A DNA stretch of 64,000 bases from Gammaproteobacteria bacterium (GTDB lineage: Bacteria > Pseudomonadota > Gammaproteobacteria > UBA9339): the NCBI GenBank assembly GCA_023480665.1, contig JAMCWR010000073.1, positions 1 through 64,000 of the forward strand, read 5' to 3'. This document shows positions 10,363 to 18,732 of this stretch, piece after piece. A program made the translations under genes and the position numbers. The number at the start of each line of letters is the position of its first letter. The first letter of the stretch is position 1. The notes beneath the pieces are model-generated. The model was not told where the DNA came from. It ran no database searches and saw only the letters and a list, made by a program, of their open reading frames with translations.

Positions 10363-10409
10363 TAGGTTGGGTCAAGCGCGCATTTTTGTTTTTTGCGCGC
10401 GGACCCAAC
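10363..10409. repeat. REP-like palindrome, copy 1
   Basis: Reads TAGGTTGGGTCAAGCGCGC on the left and GCGCGCGGACCCAACG on the right, forming a long stem around an AT-rich loop. Near-identical elements occur at 48381-48422 and, inverted, at 27995-28032, with a degenerate one at 11303-11329. This is a dispersed intergenic palindrome family, resembling REP elements of other gammaproteobacteria. Confidence 0.65.
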
Positions 10410-10417
10410 GTTTTTCA

Positions 10418-11248
10418 TTAAAATTTGTAATTCAAAGACAGATAAATTTCATTTAAATGCGGGTGATTTTCAGTAAGCGGTGTGATGGAATCCCCAACAT
10501 CTGACGGATAGTAAGGCGAGTATGTTATACGATCACCGCTTTGTATTTTCCCAATGTCAACAAATCTATAACCTAAGGTTACGAAAGCATTATCGTTGAA
10601 AGTGTAATCAATACCAGCGCCAGCTTGCCAGGCAAAACTAGTGGTAGAGTGAGAATTTGTTTCTTTATAAGATGGGAATGGGTTATCTGCAGACAATGTT
10701 TTTTCATTAACTTTCCCTACATAATTAAAAGCAATACCTGCGCCAGCTGAAACAAAAGGCTTAAAATTACCCCAATCAAGGTTGGGTAAAAAGCGCCCAT
10801 TAAGCATAATGATATTTGAATGAATATTATCTACGCCGGTGCGCAATGCTTCGTTAACCCAATCTCCTGTTGGCAGGCTTGCAGATCTATTCCACTTAAA
10901 GTTTCCGCGATAGTCATAACTTAAATCGAGAGAAAACTGTGGGTTAAAAAAGTAACCGATTTTGGCACCAATCAATGGAGCTGTTCCCATGTCGGCATTC
11001 CAATAATTAGGATCTTGAAATACTGGATATTTCCATTCAACGTTATATGGGGCATTGGTATAATCTGGAGCAAAACTCATTTTCCTAGAAATATCTATAC
11101 CGCCTTCAATGCCGATAAACATGCCATGCCACCAAGGCGTGACTTCTTGTTGAAAGCTGGTTATTACAGGTGTGCCATTTGCAAGAGCAAAACTTGATGA
11201 AGCAACAAGCAAGCCCCCCAATAAAATTTTATTAATCGTTGGTTTCAT
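10418..11248 (-). CDS. Outer-membrane beta-barrel protein (OmpA/opacity-like porin fold)
   Basis: A 276-residue protein with an N-terminal signal peptide (hydrophobic LLGGLLVASSSFALA, cleavage after ALA near residue 23). The mature part alternates polar and hydrophobic residues as in beta strands: IGEGGI-like, FSLDLSYDYRG, AWQAGAGIDYTF, AFVTLGYRFVDIG. It ends in LSLNYKF, the C-terminal Phe that the BAM outer-membrane insertion machinery recognises. It resembles the eight-stranded OmpA-like or opacity-type barrels of Legionellales and Rickettsiales. Whether it forms a pore or acts as an adhesin is unknown. Transcribed alone. Confidence 0.8.
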   Translation of the reverse strand: MKPTINKILLGGLLVASSSFALANGTPVITSFQQEVTPWWHGMFIGIEGGIDISRKMSFAPDYTNAPYNVEWKYPVFQDPNYWNADMGTAPLIGAKIGYFFNPQFSLDLSYDYRGNFKWNRSASLPTGDWVNEALRTGVDNIHSNIIMLNGRFLPNLDWGNFKPFVSAGAGIAFNYVGKVNEKTLSADNPFPSYKETNSHSTTSFAWQAGAGIDYTFNDNAFVTLGYRFVDIGKIQSGDRITYSPYYPSDVGDSITPLTENHPHLNEIYLSLNYKF

Positions 11249-11302
11249 TCTTTATTTCTCCGTTGGTTTGATAAGAATATTTTGCATTTTTTCATAGTTG
11301 CT

Positions 11303-11329
11303 AAGCTGGGTCAAGCGAAGCGGACCTAA
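11303..11329. repeat. Degenerate REP-like palindrome, copy 2
   Basis: CTGGGTCAAGCG followed by AAGCGGACCTA is a shortened and mutated version of the GTTGGGTC...GACCCAAC element. It lies just upstream of the porin gene and at the left edge of the transposon-derived region. Confidence 0.4.
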
Positions 11330-11452
11330 AGCCAGCAATCCCCAGTAAGTTAAATAATATTGATTTTTCTTGTACAATTGGCTTATCTGATAAGGGATGA
11401 TTGTATGAAAACCAAAAAATATCTAAATTTCACCTGCCTTCGCTACGAGTTG

Positions 11453-11644
11453 TCACAAACGTTTAATAAAATTGCAGATAGTCGTTAGCAAAGCAGGATC
11501 AACATTAGTATCCATGATGTATTGATGAGTGGATTTGCCTGAGAATTGGTAGCTACAAGTACTGCATTTATATTGTTGCCTGCCATTTTTATTTGTTAAC
11601 TCTTTAAGAATCACATAATCACTGGTTTTTACGGAAATTTTCAA
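11453..11644 (-). pseudogene. Remnant of a transposase N-terminal zinc-ribbon region
   Basis: A 63-codon fragment with NGRQQYKCSTCSYQFSGKS, the second half of the zinc-ribbon motif (G-R-Q-x-Y-x-C-x-x-C) found at the N-terminus of IS1-like and related transposases. The expected first Cys-x-x-Cys pair and the whole catalytic domain are absent. Part of the same sequence (MDTNVDP on this strand) recurs at the right side of the effector-like cassette, near 17315-17339. It is read as a decayed mobile element. IS family assignment is tentative. Confidence 0.5.
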
Positions 11645-11726
11645 TCGAAATCAACTTGCTACTTAAAAAATTTACTGAGTTCTGATAATTTAGTTGATAA
11701 AGGCTGGTTCAGCGAGAATTTCTGGA
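11495..11726. repeat. Left flanking repeat of the effector-like cassette
   Basis: Two blocks, A (11495-11520) and B (11677-11726), both recur on the other side of the cassette at 17315-17339 and 17345-17394. Block B matches its partner at 47 of 50 positions. Between A and B the left copy holds about 150 extra bases carrying the transposase remnant. Both copies lie in the same orientation, so they are direct repeats. Confidence 0.75.
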
Positions 11727-11765
11727 TAGATAAGGCTATCTCTATAAAGCGAGGTATATTCCTGA

Positions 11766-11771
11766 TATAAT
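11766..11771 (+). promoter_or_regulatory. Probable -10 box for the 1505-residue gene
   Basis: A perfect TATAAT lies 44 bases before the ATG at 11815; no convincing -35 was seen. A strong ribosome-binding site (TGGAGG, near 11804-11809) precedes the start codon. Confidence 0.4.
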
Positions 11772-11814
11772 ATAAAATTGGTATGGTTTTCCCGTAATTA
11801 TTTTTGGAGGACAC

Positions 11815-14800
11815 ATGCATCCACAAATGGTTTCTGGTTCCGGAGAAGAACGGATTGAATCTGATTCGCATCAACTAATTGATTACATGAATCACCTTAC
11901 CGATGTCTCACAAGAATTAGGTGAATGTTTTATAAAAGATGTGCATGTTAGAACAGTTTACCTTAATCAAATTAGAGATAATTCACGAAACTTAGTAGAA
12001 AGGATCAGCCGTAGCGAAATCACTGCACAAGCAGCATGTGAAAAAGCAATTCGTTTTCGTAATCAAGCTGTTCGCCAAGCACGTTGTAAAATTTCTGGAA
12101 TAGGTACAATTATTATCCAAGACAGGGCATTTAGAGAGCTTTCGTTACCTAGCTTACAAAATAAAAAAGCACGTTATTATTTTCAAAAATCTTTTGCAGA
12201 ATTGAGTCAATCGCAAAAAAATAGAGTATATTCTGCGATTGTTAAAAGCTCTGGCGTGGAGAGGACGAGGGAATTAGGAAATATAAACACCCGCGGAATC
12301 ATTGGTCGGTGTTGTCAAGCGCTTTCATATGGGTTTGCGGTTTATAATGTTGCTTGTGCTGAGAATAAAGTAAGGCAGATTGCAATTGAATTTTCACGAA
12401 TTATAGGTGGCGCAGCTGGTGGTGGCTTTGGCGCTATTGTTGGTTCTTTAGTTGGGCCAGCGGGGAGCGTTGTTGGAATTGTTGCTGGAGGGGCGGGCGG
12501 TTCATATGCCGCAGAGAAATTAACTGTATATATTATCGATAAATTTACGCCGCCTAAAGGTTTATATGGTCCAAGTAGTACATTTATTGACTGTGCTTAT
12601 GCTGATCAGCCACAGTCATTTTGGATGTTTGGAAATGAGGATAACTATGTTAATGCAAGAGATATAATACTTAAGGATCAGGGGTTTTCAAATCTGCCGC
12701 ATTTTGTTTCTAATGAAGTGTTACGCTTTGGTTATTCGTCTGATTATCTAGCAACCCCTATTTGTCAAGACTTTGGTTGGCTATATGGTCAACAATCTGA
12801 ATGTTCTTATTTGCAGAGTTTGCAAACCCCCGGGAGTAGCTTAATTCTTAAATTCGATCACTCTCCAAGTATGCTAAATCATAAATTCCAATTATCAGAA
12901 AATACCAATAGAGACACCAGGCACCAATTCACTAATGTTCCATTAACGTTAAGACCACAACCTGAGCCGGATAAATTTGGCTTTGATTTTTATATTAAGG
13001 GAGGTCTTGGCGCTGGTTTTGCTGTTGGCGCAAAGCTTCTAGTAAGGTCGATACCTATCTCAACTTTCGTAGCAGGAGCATTTGGAATAGTTTTAAGCAC
13101 TCTGGCAGAGATAATATATTACGACAGAAAAGACAAGAAGATTAAAAATATAATTGAGGATTTTAATACCACAGTAAAAGGTGATGCTGATCGCAGATTA
13201 CAACAAATTAGTGACAATCTTACGATATGTGGCAATGCATCTGACCCAGCTGAAAGAAGAAGGCTGGCGCAATATGGTTTGAACGATTTACTCCAGTTTA
13301 AAAATATCAAAATACCTGATTATCTAAACCATGTGAAAGGCAGGCATTACAAAGGATTACCAGATGAATTGCGTGAAGTTATGAAGGGAGAATTAGTCAA
13401 TGATAAAGTAGGACTTTATGAGTCGGAAACGCTTTTTCGATTATGGCTTGCTTCAACGGAAGAACTTGAAGCTGGCGTACCTGACCCCAATCCATTAAAT
13501 AAAAATCAACAATTCCAAAGAAAGTCTATTGAAATAAAAACGAAATATCAACAGCTAGTTAGGGAGCTTTTGGCGCAAGATTATGATTTTGCTTTGGCAC
13601 AGAAAATAAAGGAGGGACAATTTGTTGCGGCACGCCAAGTTTGTAACAAATTTTTAAAATTACAAAGATCTGATCGGTCCTTATATTACGATTTAGTACT
13701 AGATTATGAAAACCATGTAAATCAAAACGGAAATCAGAATTTGTTTCTTGATAAAGCCGACGAAGTTATACGATCCTCAACTAATAGCGCCATTATAGTA
13801 TCAGTACAGAGGATGCGATATCAGTTTTTTGCGGGGTTAATCCATAATATTCATACAAACCTAGACCCTAAAGATTTGGTTGGGAAATTAAAAGAATTAC
13901 GCTACGCATCTTATGTAGAAAAAGCAGCGGTTTTCGATGCTATTAAGGAAAAAAGTTGTCGCGATACTACCGAACTTGCACGTCTTCATTCTTCTCTGGA
14001 AAAAATAAGAGAAGAATTTAACAAATATAAAAATGAGGTAGCTAGGCAAGCTCAAATAGAAGGTAATCAAGAGCATAACCCGCTTATTCAAATTGAAGAT
14101 AGTATTCGTAATGTGCAAACGCTTCAAAGGAATGCAAGTGACCAAGATCATGATTTTGCATTGGAAAGGATTAAAGCTCGCTACAGAGAAGAAAAATATT
14201 ATTATGGAGCTGTTCCTAATTTTGTTGTTGAGGTAGCGTGTGATATCGCAGGATATTATTGGAAAAATTCAAACTCGATCAGGCGAACATACTACTTTTC
14301 TCAATTACTCACAATGCTGTATCACTCTTATTGTGTTTGGCCCGCCTACACAAATGAGGTTGCTCAATATCAAAACACATATCGCCAGAATTCTGGAAGT
14401 GTTTTACAAGAAAGTAAGATTGCTGATATTGCTTGTGTTGCAACAACTGCCATGAGGTTTGTTCAGACATTTGATTATCAAGTGAATGCAGGGTTGAAAA
14501 AAACTGTTATTAATGGGCTTAGAACAATTTCTGATTATGCAGCTACTCCTTTAGAGATAATTTTAGCTGCTGGTGGAATTGTTATTCAGCCAGCCCGCGC
14601 TATAACTTTTATCCCGTGCCTTATAGATTATGTTAGGTTTTTGCTTACTCCTACACCTGGTACTGAGCTATCAAAGTATAGTAGTGCACGCATTGTTTTA
14701 TATAACTTAGCTTGTTGTATGTTGGATGGTTATGCAAAAAGCCATCCTATACTCCAGGCGGGCAAACAACTAAGTAAATATGGAAGCATCCATTTTGAGC

Positions 14801-16332
14801 CAATAAGCAGATTTATCTACCAGTTGGCCAGGGTGTTCCATTTTCAGGTAGGTGAGGGAGGATGGACATTATGGGCGTTAGACAGAATTTGGCAAGTTTG
14901 TGCTTTCTTCGATTTTTTATCTTTGATTGGATCCGTCTGGAATTGCAGGAATTTTTCCGAATATCAAAAGTCTACTGATAGTCTCTTGTTTTATGAAGCA
15001 GGTTGTAGATCGAGGGAAAACAATGAAATGGATCGCGCGCTAACTGAATTTACTCAGGCCAGGTCATGCTTGTCTTCTGAATTTTTGCAAGAGAGGAATT
15101 TGGGGTTATTTTGTGATACTTATTACCAAGAGGGTGTTATCAAAATGACAAAGGGAAATTTTAGTGAAGCTGTGCACTCTTTTAGAGAAGGAAAATCATT
15201 TTTGCACAGGTATGGTAATGAACAGGAGCATGCGGAAATATTTAGTATGTTTGATCTGCAAGAAGCATCTGCTTTGTTAGTAAAAAATAAAAATGGCGAA
15301 GACAAAAAAGAAATTGAGAGTGCATTGCAATGCCTGAGTGCCGCTAAACGTAGATTAATTCATAAGAAAACAGCTCTGTTTTGTCTAGACGAAGTAATTG
15401 GTGTTATTTATTTACAAAAAGCCCAATGTAGTTTGGCGTTACGTGATCTACCTCAAGCAATTAAATATTTTGCCAAAGCAAAAAATAAATTTAATAAAAA
15501 CAGTTTGCGTAACAAAAGCGATGATAATCATAGCAGATACTTGCAAGCTTTAACTTGTGAGTATGGTTATGGTAATAAATTTGCCGAGGTTAATGACACG
15601 GCTCGAAATTGTTGCAGAGAAAAGGGTGCTACATTATTTGATGCTGTTGCGATATATGTGGACCAAAATCATGCTGCATTGCGTCAAATGGCGTTTATGC
15701 CAAAAGCGGAAGTAGAAGCGAAAGCACCGCTGCAATCTACTCAGCAAGATTTTGAATATGCTGTTACCATTAATTTGCTTGCGACTGCTTTAAAACGCTC
15801 AATTGTGGTAATTAAAATAAAAGAAGGGGGGTGTTTTGAGCCTATTATTTTTAAGGTTGGAGGTGATCCGATATTCGTTCAATATAATGAAAATACTGAT
15901 CTTTTTTCCGGGCTTTTGATTAAAGAACCATATTTTCTTTTGTCACGCCAAGAGTATCTGCAAGCATATTATCGGCGAGAAAACGAAATGATAGAGCAAA
16001 AATTAACAGAGGCGAATCGAGAGCTTACAATGCTGGAAGAATCAACACCCGTTTTGTATGATATAATGCAAGAACTTAACCGACCGGAAAATGAGGCGCG
16101 GTTAAATAAAATGACTCTTGCGGAAGTAAATGTTGAATTAGAAAAAGCAGAAAATGAATATCAAAAAGTATCCCGAGAATTTTATTGTCAAATGAACAAT
16201 ATTCCACCAAGAGGCTGTGCTCATTATTTGCAGAGGCATGGCATCTTTAGTCATAAGGGATCGGAACGACAATTAGACTGTGGCGCGGAATTAAATGCTG
16301 ATAGTAGGCGCCAGGTTGATTGCAAGGCGTGA
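11815..16332 (+). CDS. Giant TPR protein, candidate secreted effector with degenerate OTU-like segment
   Basis: A 1505-residue protein not recognised as a known family over its full length. Visible parts: a glycine-zipper hydrophobic stretch (residues about 197-237); a second hydrophobic stretch (about 396-437); a long helical middle; TPR-like helices (about 1059-1222, for example NEMDRALTEFTQA and DLPQAIKYFAKAK); a segment at about 1262-1378 that resembles an OTU deubiquitinase but has KGATLFDAVA where the catalytic Cys motif (GDxCLF) should be; and a coiled coil (about 1387-1458). There is no signal peptide. The last 25 residues hold two similar motifs, RQLDCGA and RQVDCKA. Size, architecture and isolation between transposon-derived repeats suggest a host-directed effector, which is inference. 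Confidence 0.65.
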   Translation: MHPQMVSGSGEERIESDSHQLIDYMNHLTDVSQELGECFIKDVHVRTVYLNQIRDNSRNLVERISRSEITAQAACEKAIRFRNQAVRQARCKISGIGTIIIQDRAFRELSLPSLQNKKARYYFQKSFAELSQSQKNRVYSAIVKSSGVERTRELGNINTRGIIGRCCQALSYGFAVYNVACAENKVRQIAIEFSRIIGGAAGGGFGAIVGSLVGPAGSVVGIVAGGAGGSYAAEKLTVYIIDKFTPPKGLYGPSSTFIDCAYADQPQSFWMFGNEDNYVNARDIILKDQGFSNLPHFVSNEVLRFGYSSDYLATPICQDFGWLYGQQSECSYLQSLQTPGSSLILKFDHSPSMLNHKFQLSENTNRDTRHQFTNVPLTLRPQPEPDKFGFDFYIKGGLGAGFAVGAKLLVRSIPISTFVAGAFGIVLSTLAEIIYYDRKDKKIKNIIEDFNTTVKGDADRRLQQISDNLTICGNASDPAERRRLAQYGLNDLLQFKNIKIPDYLNHVKGRHYKGLPDELREVMKGELVNDKVGLYESETLFRLWLASTEELEAGVPDPNPLNKNQQFQRKSIEIKTKYQQLVRELLAQDYDFALAQKIKEGQFVAARQVCNKFLKLQRSDRSLYYDLVLDYENHVNQNGNQNLFLDKADEVIRSSTNSAIIVSVQRMRYQFFAGLIHNIHTNLDPKDLVGKLKELRYASYVEKAAVFDAIKEKSCRDTTELARLHSSLEKIREEFNKYKNEVARQAQIEGNQEHNPLIQIEDSIRNVQTLQRNASDQDHDFALERIKARYREEKYYYGAVPNFVVEVACDIAGYYWKNSNSIRRTYYFSQLLTMLYHSYCVWPAYTNEVAQYQNTYRQNSGSVLQESKIADIACVATTAMRFVQTFDYQVNAGLKKTVINGLRTISDYAATPLEIILAAGGIVIQPARAITFIPCLIDYVRFLLTPTPGTELSKYSSARIVLYNLACCMLDGYAKSHPILQAGKQLSKYGSIHFEPISRFIYQLARVFHFQVGEGGWTLWALDRIWQVCAFFDFLSLIGSVWNCRNFSEYQKSTDSLLFYEAGCRSRENNEMDRALTEFTQARSCLSSEFLQERNLGLFCDTYYQEGVIKMTKGNFSEAVHSFREGKSFLHRYGNEQEHAEIFSMFDLQEASALLVKNKNGEDKKEIESALQCLSAAKRRLIHKKTALFCLDEVIGVIYLQKAQCSLALRDLPQAIKYFAKAKNKFNKNSLRNKSDDNHSRYLQALTCEYGYGNKFAEVNDTARNCCREKGATLFDAVAIYVDQNHAALRQMAFMPKAEVEAKAPLQSTQQDFEYAVTINLLATALKRSIVVIKIKEGGCFEPIIFKVGGDPIFVQYNENTDLFSGLLIKEPYFLLSRQEYLQAYYRRENEMIEQKLTEANRELTMLEESTPVLYDIMQELNRPENEARLNKMTLAEVNVELEKAENEYQKVSREFYCQMNNIPPRGCAHYLQRHGIFSHKGSERQLDCGAELNADSRRQVDCKA

Positions 16333-16374
16333 AATAAAAATTTTTTAAGAACTTAAAATAAGAGAATAAAACTT

Positions 16375-17328
16375 ATGTCAACACCAGCGAAACCAGTAAT
16401 GCCAACAATTTTTAAAGCCGCTATGCATGATGATATTGATATGTTAATCGCTTATATTAGTGAGCGAAGGGTTAATATTAATGATCAATATGTATCTCAA
16501 GGTATCGATGAGCAGGAAAAGATAAATCACGCGAAATATATTGATTTTTTGGTTGCATTGGGAATCTGGGGTGGTATTGTTATTGCATTTCCGCCCTCAG
16601 CGATAATAGGGGTTTCTATACAGTCTGGTTTAGGTATAGCTTTTTATAAGGAGGCGGGGGAGATAGCCGAAAAAAGCAGGGAAATATATCGAAACAAAAA
16701 AATAAATGGATGGACTGCACTACACTTTGCTGCTGAGCAAGGCGCAGTAGCAGCAGCAGTGGTATTAATATTGTTTGGCGCAAAACGAGATATATTAAGC
16801 ACTGATAGAAAAACCTACATAGATATTGCAAAAGAAAATGAAAAAAATAACTTTGTAATTGTTTGTGAGATGGTTGGGGAGTTTTATGATGAGCGTTTAA
16901 AGCAAAAAAATGATCTTGAAAATGAAAGAAAAATATCAGGAAAAGAACGTTTAAAAACAGTTCAACTAGCTATTCTTTTTGGTGAGCGTTGGAATAAGTT
17001 AGTCACAAATATTAAAAGATGTTACCCCAATTTTCCGATTGAAGAATTAATAAAACTTGAAGACAGTGAATCGCTATCTGCTAGACCAAATATGCTTGTG
17101 CCCGCACAACAATCTTCAGCAAGACCTGCTTGTAACATTGCTTTTTTTCCCTCAAGCAGTGCTGCAGCATTTTCAGGATCTAGCGGAGCAGCGATGGAGG
17201 TGTCTGGCAGTTCTGTGGCTGCTGCAATTTCATGTAGTTCTGCAGCGGCCGCTGTTTCAGGCAGTTCTTCGGCAGAGGCAATTTCAAGCAGCGCTGCAGC
17301 CGCAACAATGTCGAAGGGTCAACATTAG
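16375..17328 (+). CDS. Ankyrin-repeat protein with Ser/Ala-rich tandem-repeat tail, candidate effector
   Basis: A 317-residue protein. Residues about 56-92 are hydrophobic (LGIWGGIVIAFPPSAIIGV) and could span a membrane. Residues about 110-150 hold a clear ankyrin repeat (NGWTALHFAAEQGAVAAA, then LFGAKRD). From about 258 on the tail is built of Ser/Ala repeats; the last four are nine-residue units (GSSVAAAIS and variants) encoded by 27-base tandem repeats at 17206-17313. The final codons and stop lie inside the right flanking repeat, so the original C-terminus may have been lost. It follows the giant protein by 42 bases and is probably co-transcribed. Function unknown; ankyrin proteins are frequent Dot/Icm effectors in Legionellales. 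Confidence 0.7.
   Translation: MSTPAKPVMPTIFKAAMHDDIDMLIAYISERRVNINDQYVSQGIDEQEKINHAKYIDFLVALGIWGGIVIAFPPSAIIGVSIQSGLGIAFYKEAGEIAEKSREIYRNKKINGWTALHFAAEQGAVAAAVVLILFGAKRDILSTDRKTYIDIAKENEKNNFVIVCEMVGEFYDERLKQKNDLENERKISGKERLKTVQLAILFGERWNKLVTNIKRCYPNFPIEELIKLEDSESLSARPNMLVPAQQSSARPACNIAFFPSSSAAAFSGSSGAAMEVSGSSVAAAISCSSAAAAVSGSSSAEAISSSAAAATMSKGQH
17206..17313 (+). repeat. Four 27-bp tandem repeats in the ankyrin gene
   Basis: Four consecutive 27-base units encode GSSVAAAIS, CSSAAAAVS, GSSSAEAIS and SSAAAATMS. Less regular units precede them. Such in-frame repeats can expand or contract by slippage. Confidence 0.75.
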
Positions 17329-17394
17329 TATCCATAATGCATTTGAGTTCTGACAATTTAGTTGATAAAGGTTAGTTCAGCGAGAATTTCTGGA
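17315..17394. repeat. Right flanking repeat of the effector-like cassette
   Basis: Contains block A (17315-17339) joined almost directly to block B (17345-17394). The roughly 150 bases that separate A and B in the left copy are missing, so this is a deleted derivative of the same element. It ends 14 bases before the stop codon of the next gene, which runs on the opposite strand. Confidence 0.75.
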
Positions 17395-17407
17395 CTCAAA
17401 GCAACTG

Positions 17408-17989
17408 CTAATCTTGATAGCCGCGCGAATAGAGAGTGATTGCAATTCTTTCGGCGCGTAAAAAACTCCGGTGAAAAAGCGGCACAATAATCGGTATAAT
17501 ACTCTTAAAAATGTTCAGACTTTTGGTGTTTAGACCGCGAGCATTTTGGATTAAAATAATTTTGTGCGCTTCCTCGATGACGGCGGGTAAGATCCCAAAA
17601 GACATTGATATTGCAAGTTGGATGCGTTTTGGTAAAAAAGAAAAAATACTTAAGATTTGGCTGATCGAAGTTGTAGCAGAAAAAATTAACACAATAAAAC
17701 TCAAGGTGATAATTTTTTCGGTGCTAATAATCCCAGCCGCAATTCTCGCAGCATAGCTTAATGAGCTATTAAATAATAGTTGGAATAAAATAATTAACGC
17801 GCCAATTACAAACAATGGATATACCCTTTGGCGTAAAATTTTTTGCGGTTTGACAAGAATGATAACGATAAACACCAAAAACATAAACAGGGTAATTAAA
17901 AACCAATCTCGAGTTAAGAGTAGGGCAGTGGTAATCAAAAATAAAAATAGTAATTTAATAAAAACAAAAATGTTTTTCATAAATTTCAC
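17408..17989 (-). CDS. ecfT: ECF transporter transmembrane (T) component
   Basis: A 193-residue membrane protein with about five hydrophobic helices. Near the end it carries two Ala/Ser-Arg-Gly motifs (NARGLN and YSRGYQ), the coupling helices by which EcfT grips the ATPases of energy-coupling-factor vitamin transporters. It is shorter than the usual 250 residues of EcfT and nearer the size of the dedicated BioN type. It starts with GTG at 17989 (or ATG at 17980), directly after the ATPase gene. Its 3' end lies next to the right repeat of the cassette but the gene appears intact. Confidence 0.85.
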   Translation of the reverse strand: MKFMKNIFVFIKLLFLFLITTALLLTRDWFLITLFMFLVFIVIILVKPQKILRQRVYPLFVIGALIILFQLLFNSSLSYAARIAAGIISTEKIITLSFIVLIFSATTSISQILSIFSFLPKRIQLAISMSFGILPAVIEEAHKIILIQNARGLNTKSLNIFKSIIPIIVPLFHRSFLRAERIAITLYSRGYQD

Positions 17990-17990
17990 A

Positions 17991-18731
17991 TTATAAATGC
18001 ATGTTTGGAATTTTGATCCCTAGGTTTTTTAGTAGCGCAGTATTATTAAATATATGTTGTTTGCTGCCATAAGCTGCTTTGCTGCCATTGTCTAAAAGCA
18101 AAATATCTGTAGCGAATTGCCATAAGAAATCTGTGTCATGTTCAATGCTGATAATTGTGCGCCCTTGTTTATGTAGCTCAGCTAAAATCTGGTATAACTC
18201 AAATGAACCTTTGTAATCAAGCATTGCACTTGGTTCATCAAGCACAATATATTTAGTGTTCATTGCTAGTACGCTGGCTAGACATACTTTTTGTTTTTCG
18301 CCAAGCGACAAAGTTTGTGGATCGCGATTTTCGAATTTTTGTAGATCGACAATTTGCAAAGCTTTTTGCGTGCGTTCCTCCATATTATCTAACTTAAGAT
18401 TTTTAATCCCAAATTCAATCTCTTCTTTTACAGTCAAATTAAATAACGAAAAGTCTGGATCTTGAAACACCATGCCAATTTGTTTAGCAAAAAAGGCCGT
18501 TTTTTTATTGGAGGTGGGGACGTCATCAATTAGCACTTCACCAGTCAATGCACCATTAATTAAATTTGGAATTATCCCATTCAAGAGATAAGAAAAAGTA
18601 CTTTTCCCTGAACCATTAGAGCCAATTACACCCAAAAAAGCCCCAGCTGGAATATCCAAGGTAAGATTTTTTAAGGCGAAGTTATTTTTTGTATATTGAA
18701 AAGAGACATCTCGTAATGTTATGCCAATCAT
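17991..18731 (-). CDS. ecfA: ECF transporter ATP-binding (A) component
   Basis: A 246-residue ABC ATPase with Walker A GSNGSGKST, signature LSLGEKQKV, Walker B YIVLDEPSAML and a switch His in SIEHD. Only one ATPase gene is present, so the transporter probably uses a homodimer, as in dedicated (BioMNY-type) ECF systems. The ATG at 18731 is chosen because it lies one base after the S-component stop; an in-frame start at 18752 would overlap. It powers vitamin import with the neighbouring T and S proteins. Confidence 0.88.
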   Translation of the reverse strand: MIGITLRDVSFQYTKNNFALKNLTLDIPAGAFLGVIGSNGSGKSTFSYLLNGIIPNLINGALTGEVLIDDVPTSNKKTAFFAKQIGMVFQDPDFSLFNLTVKEEIEFGIKNLKLDNMEERTQKALQIVDLQKFENRDPQTLSLGEKQKVCLASVLAMNTKYIVLDEPSAMLDYKGSFELYQILAELHKQGRTIISIEHDTDFLWQFATDILLLDNGSKAAYGSKQHIFNNTALLKNLGIKIPNMHL

Positions 18732-18732
18732 A

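Noticed and set aside
17206-17313. CRISPR-like or satellite repeat
   Set aside because: The units are in-frame 27-base coding repeats without spacers.
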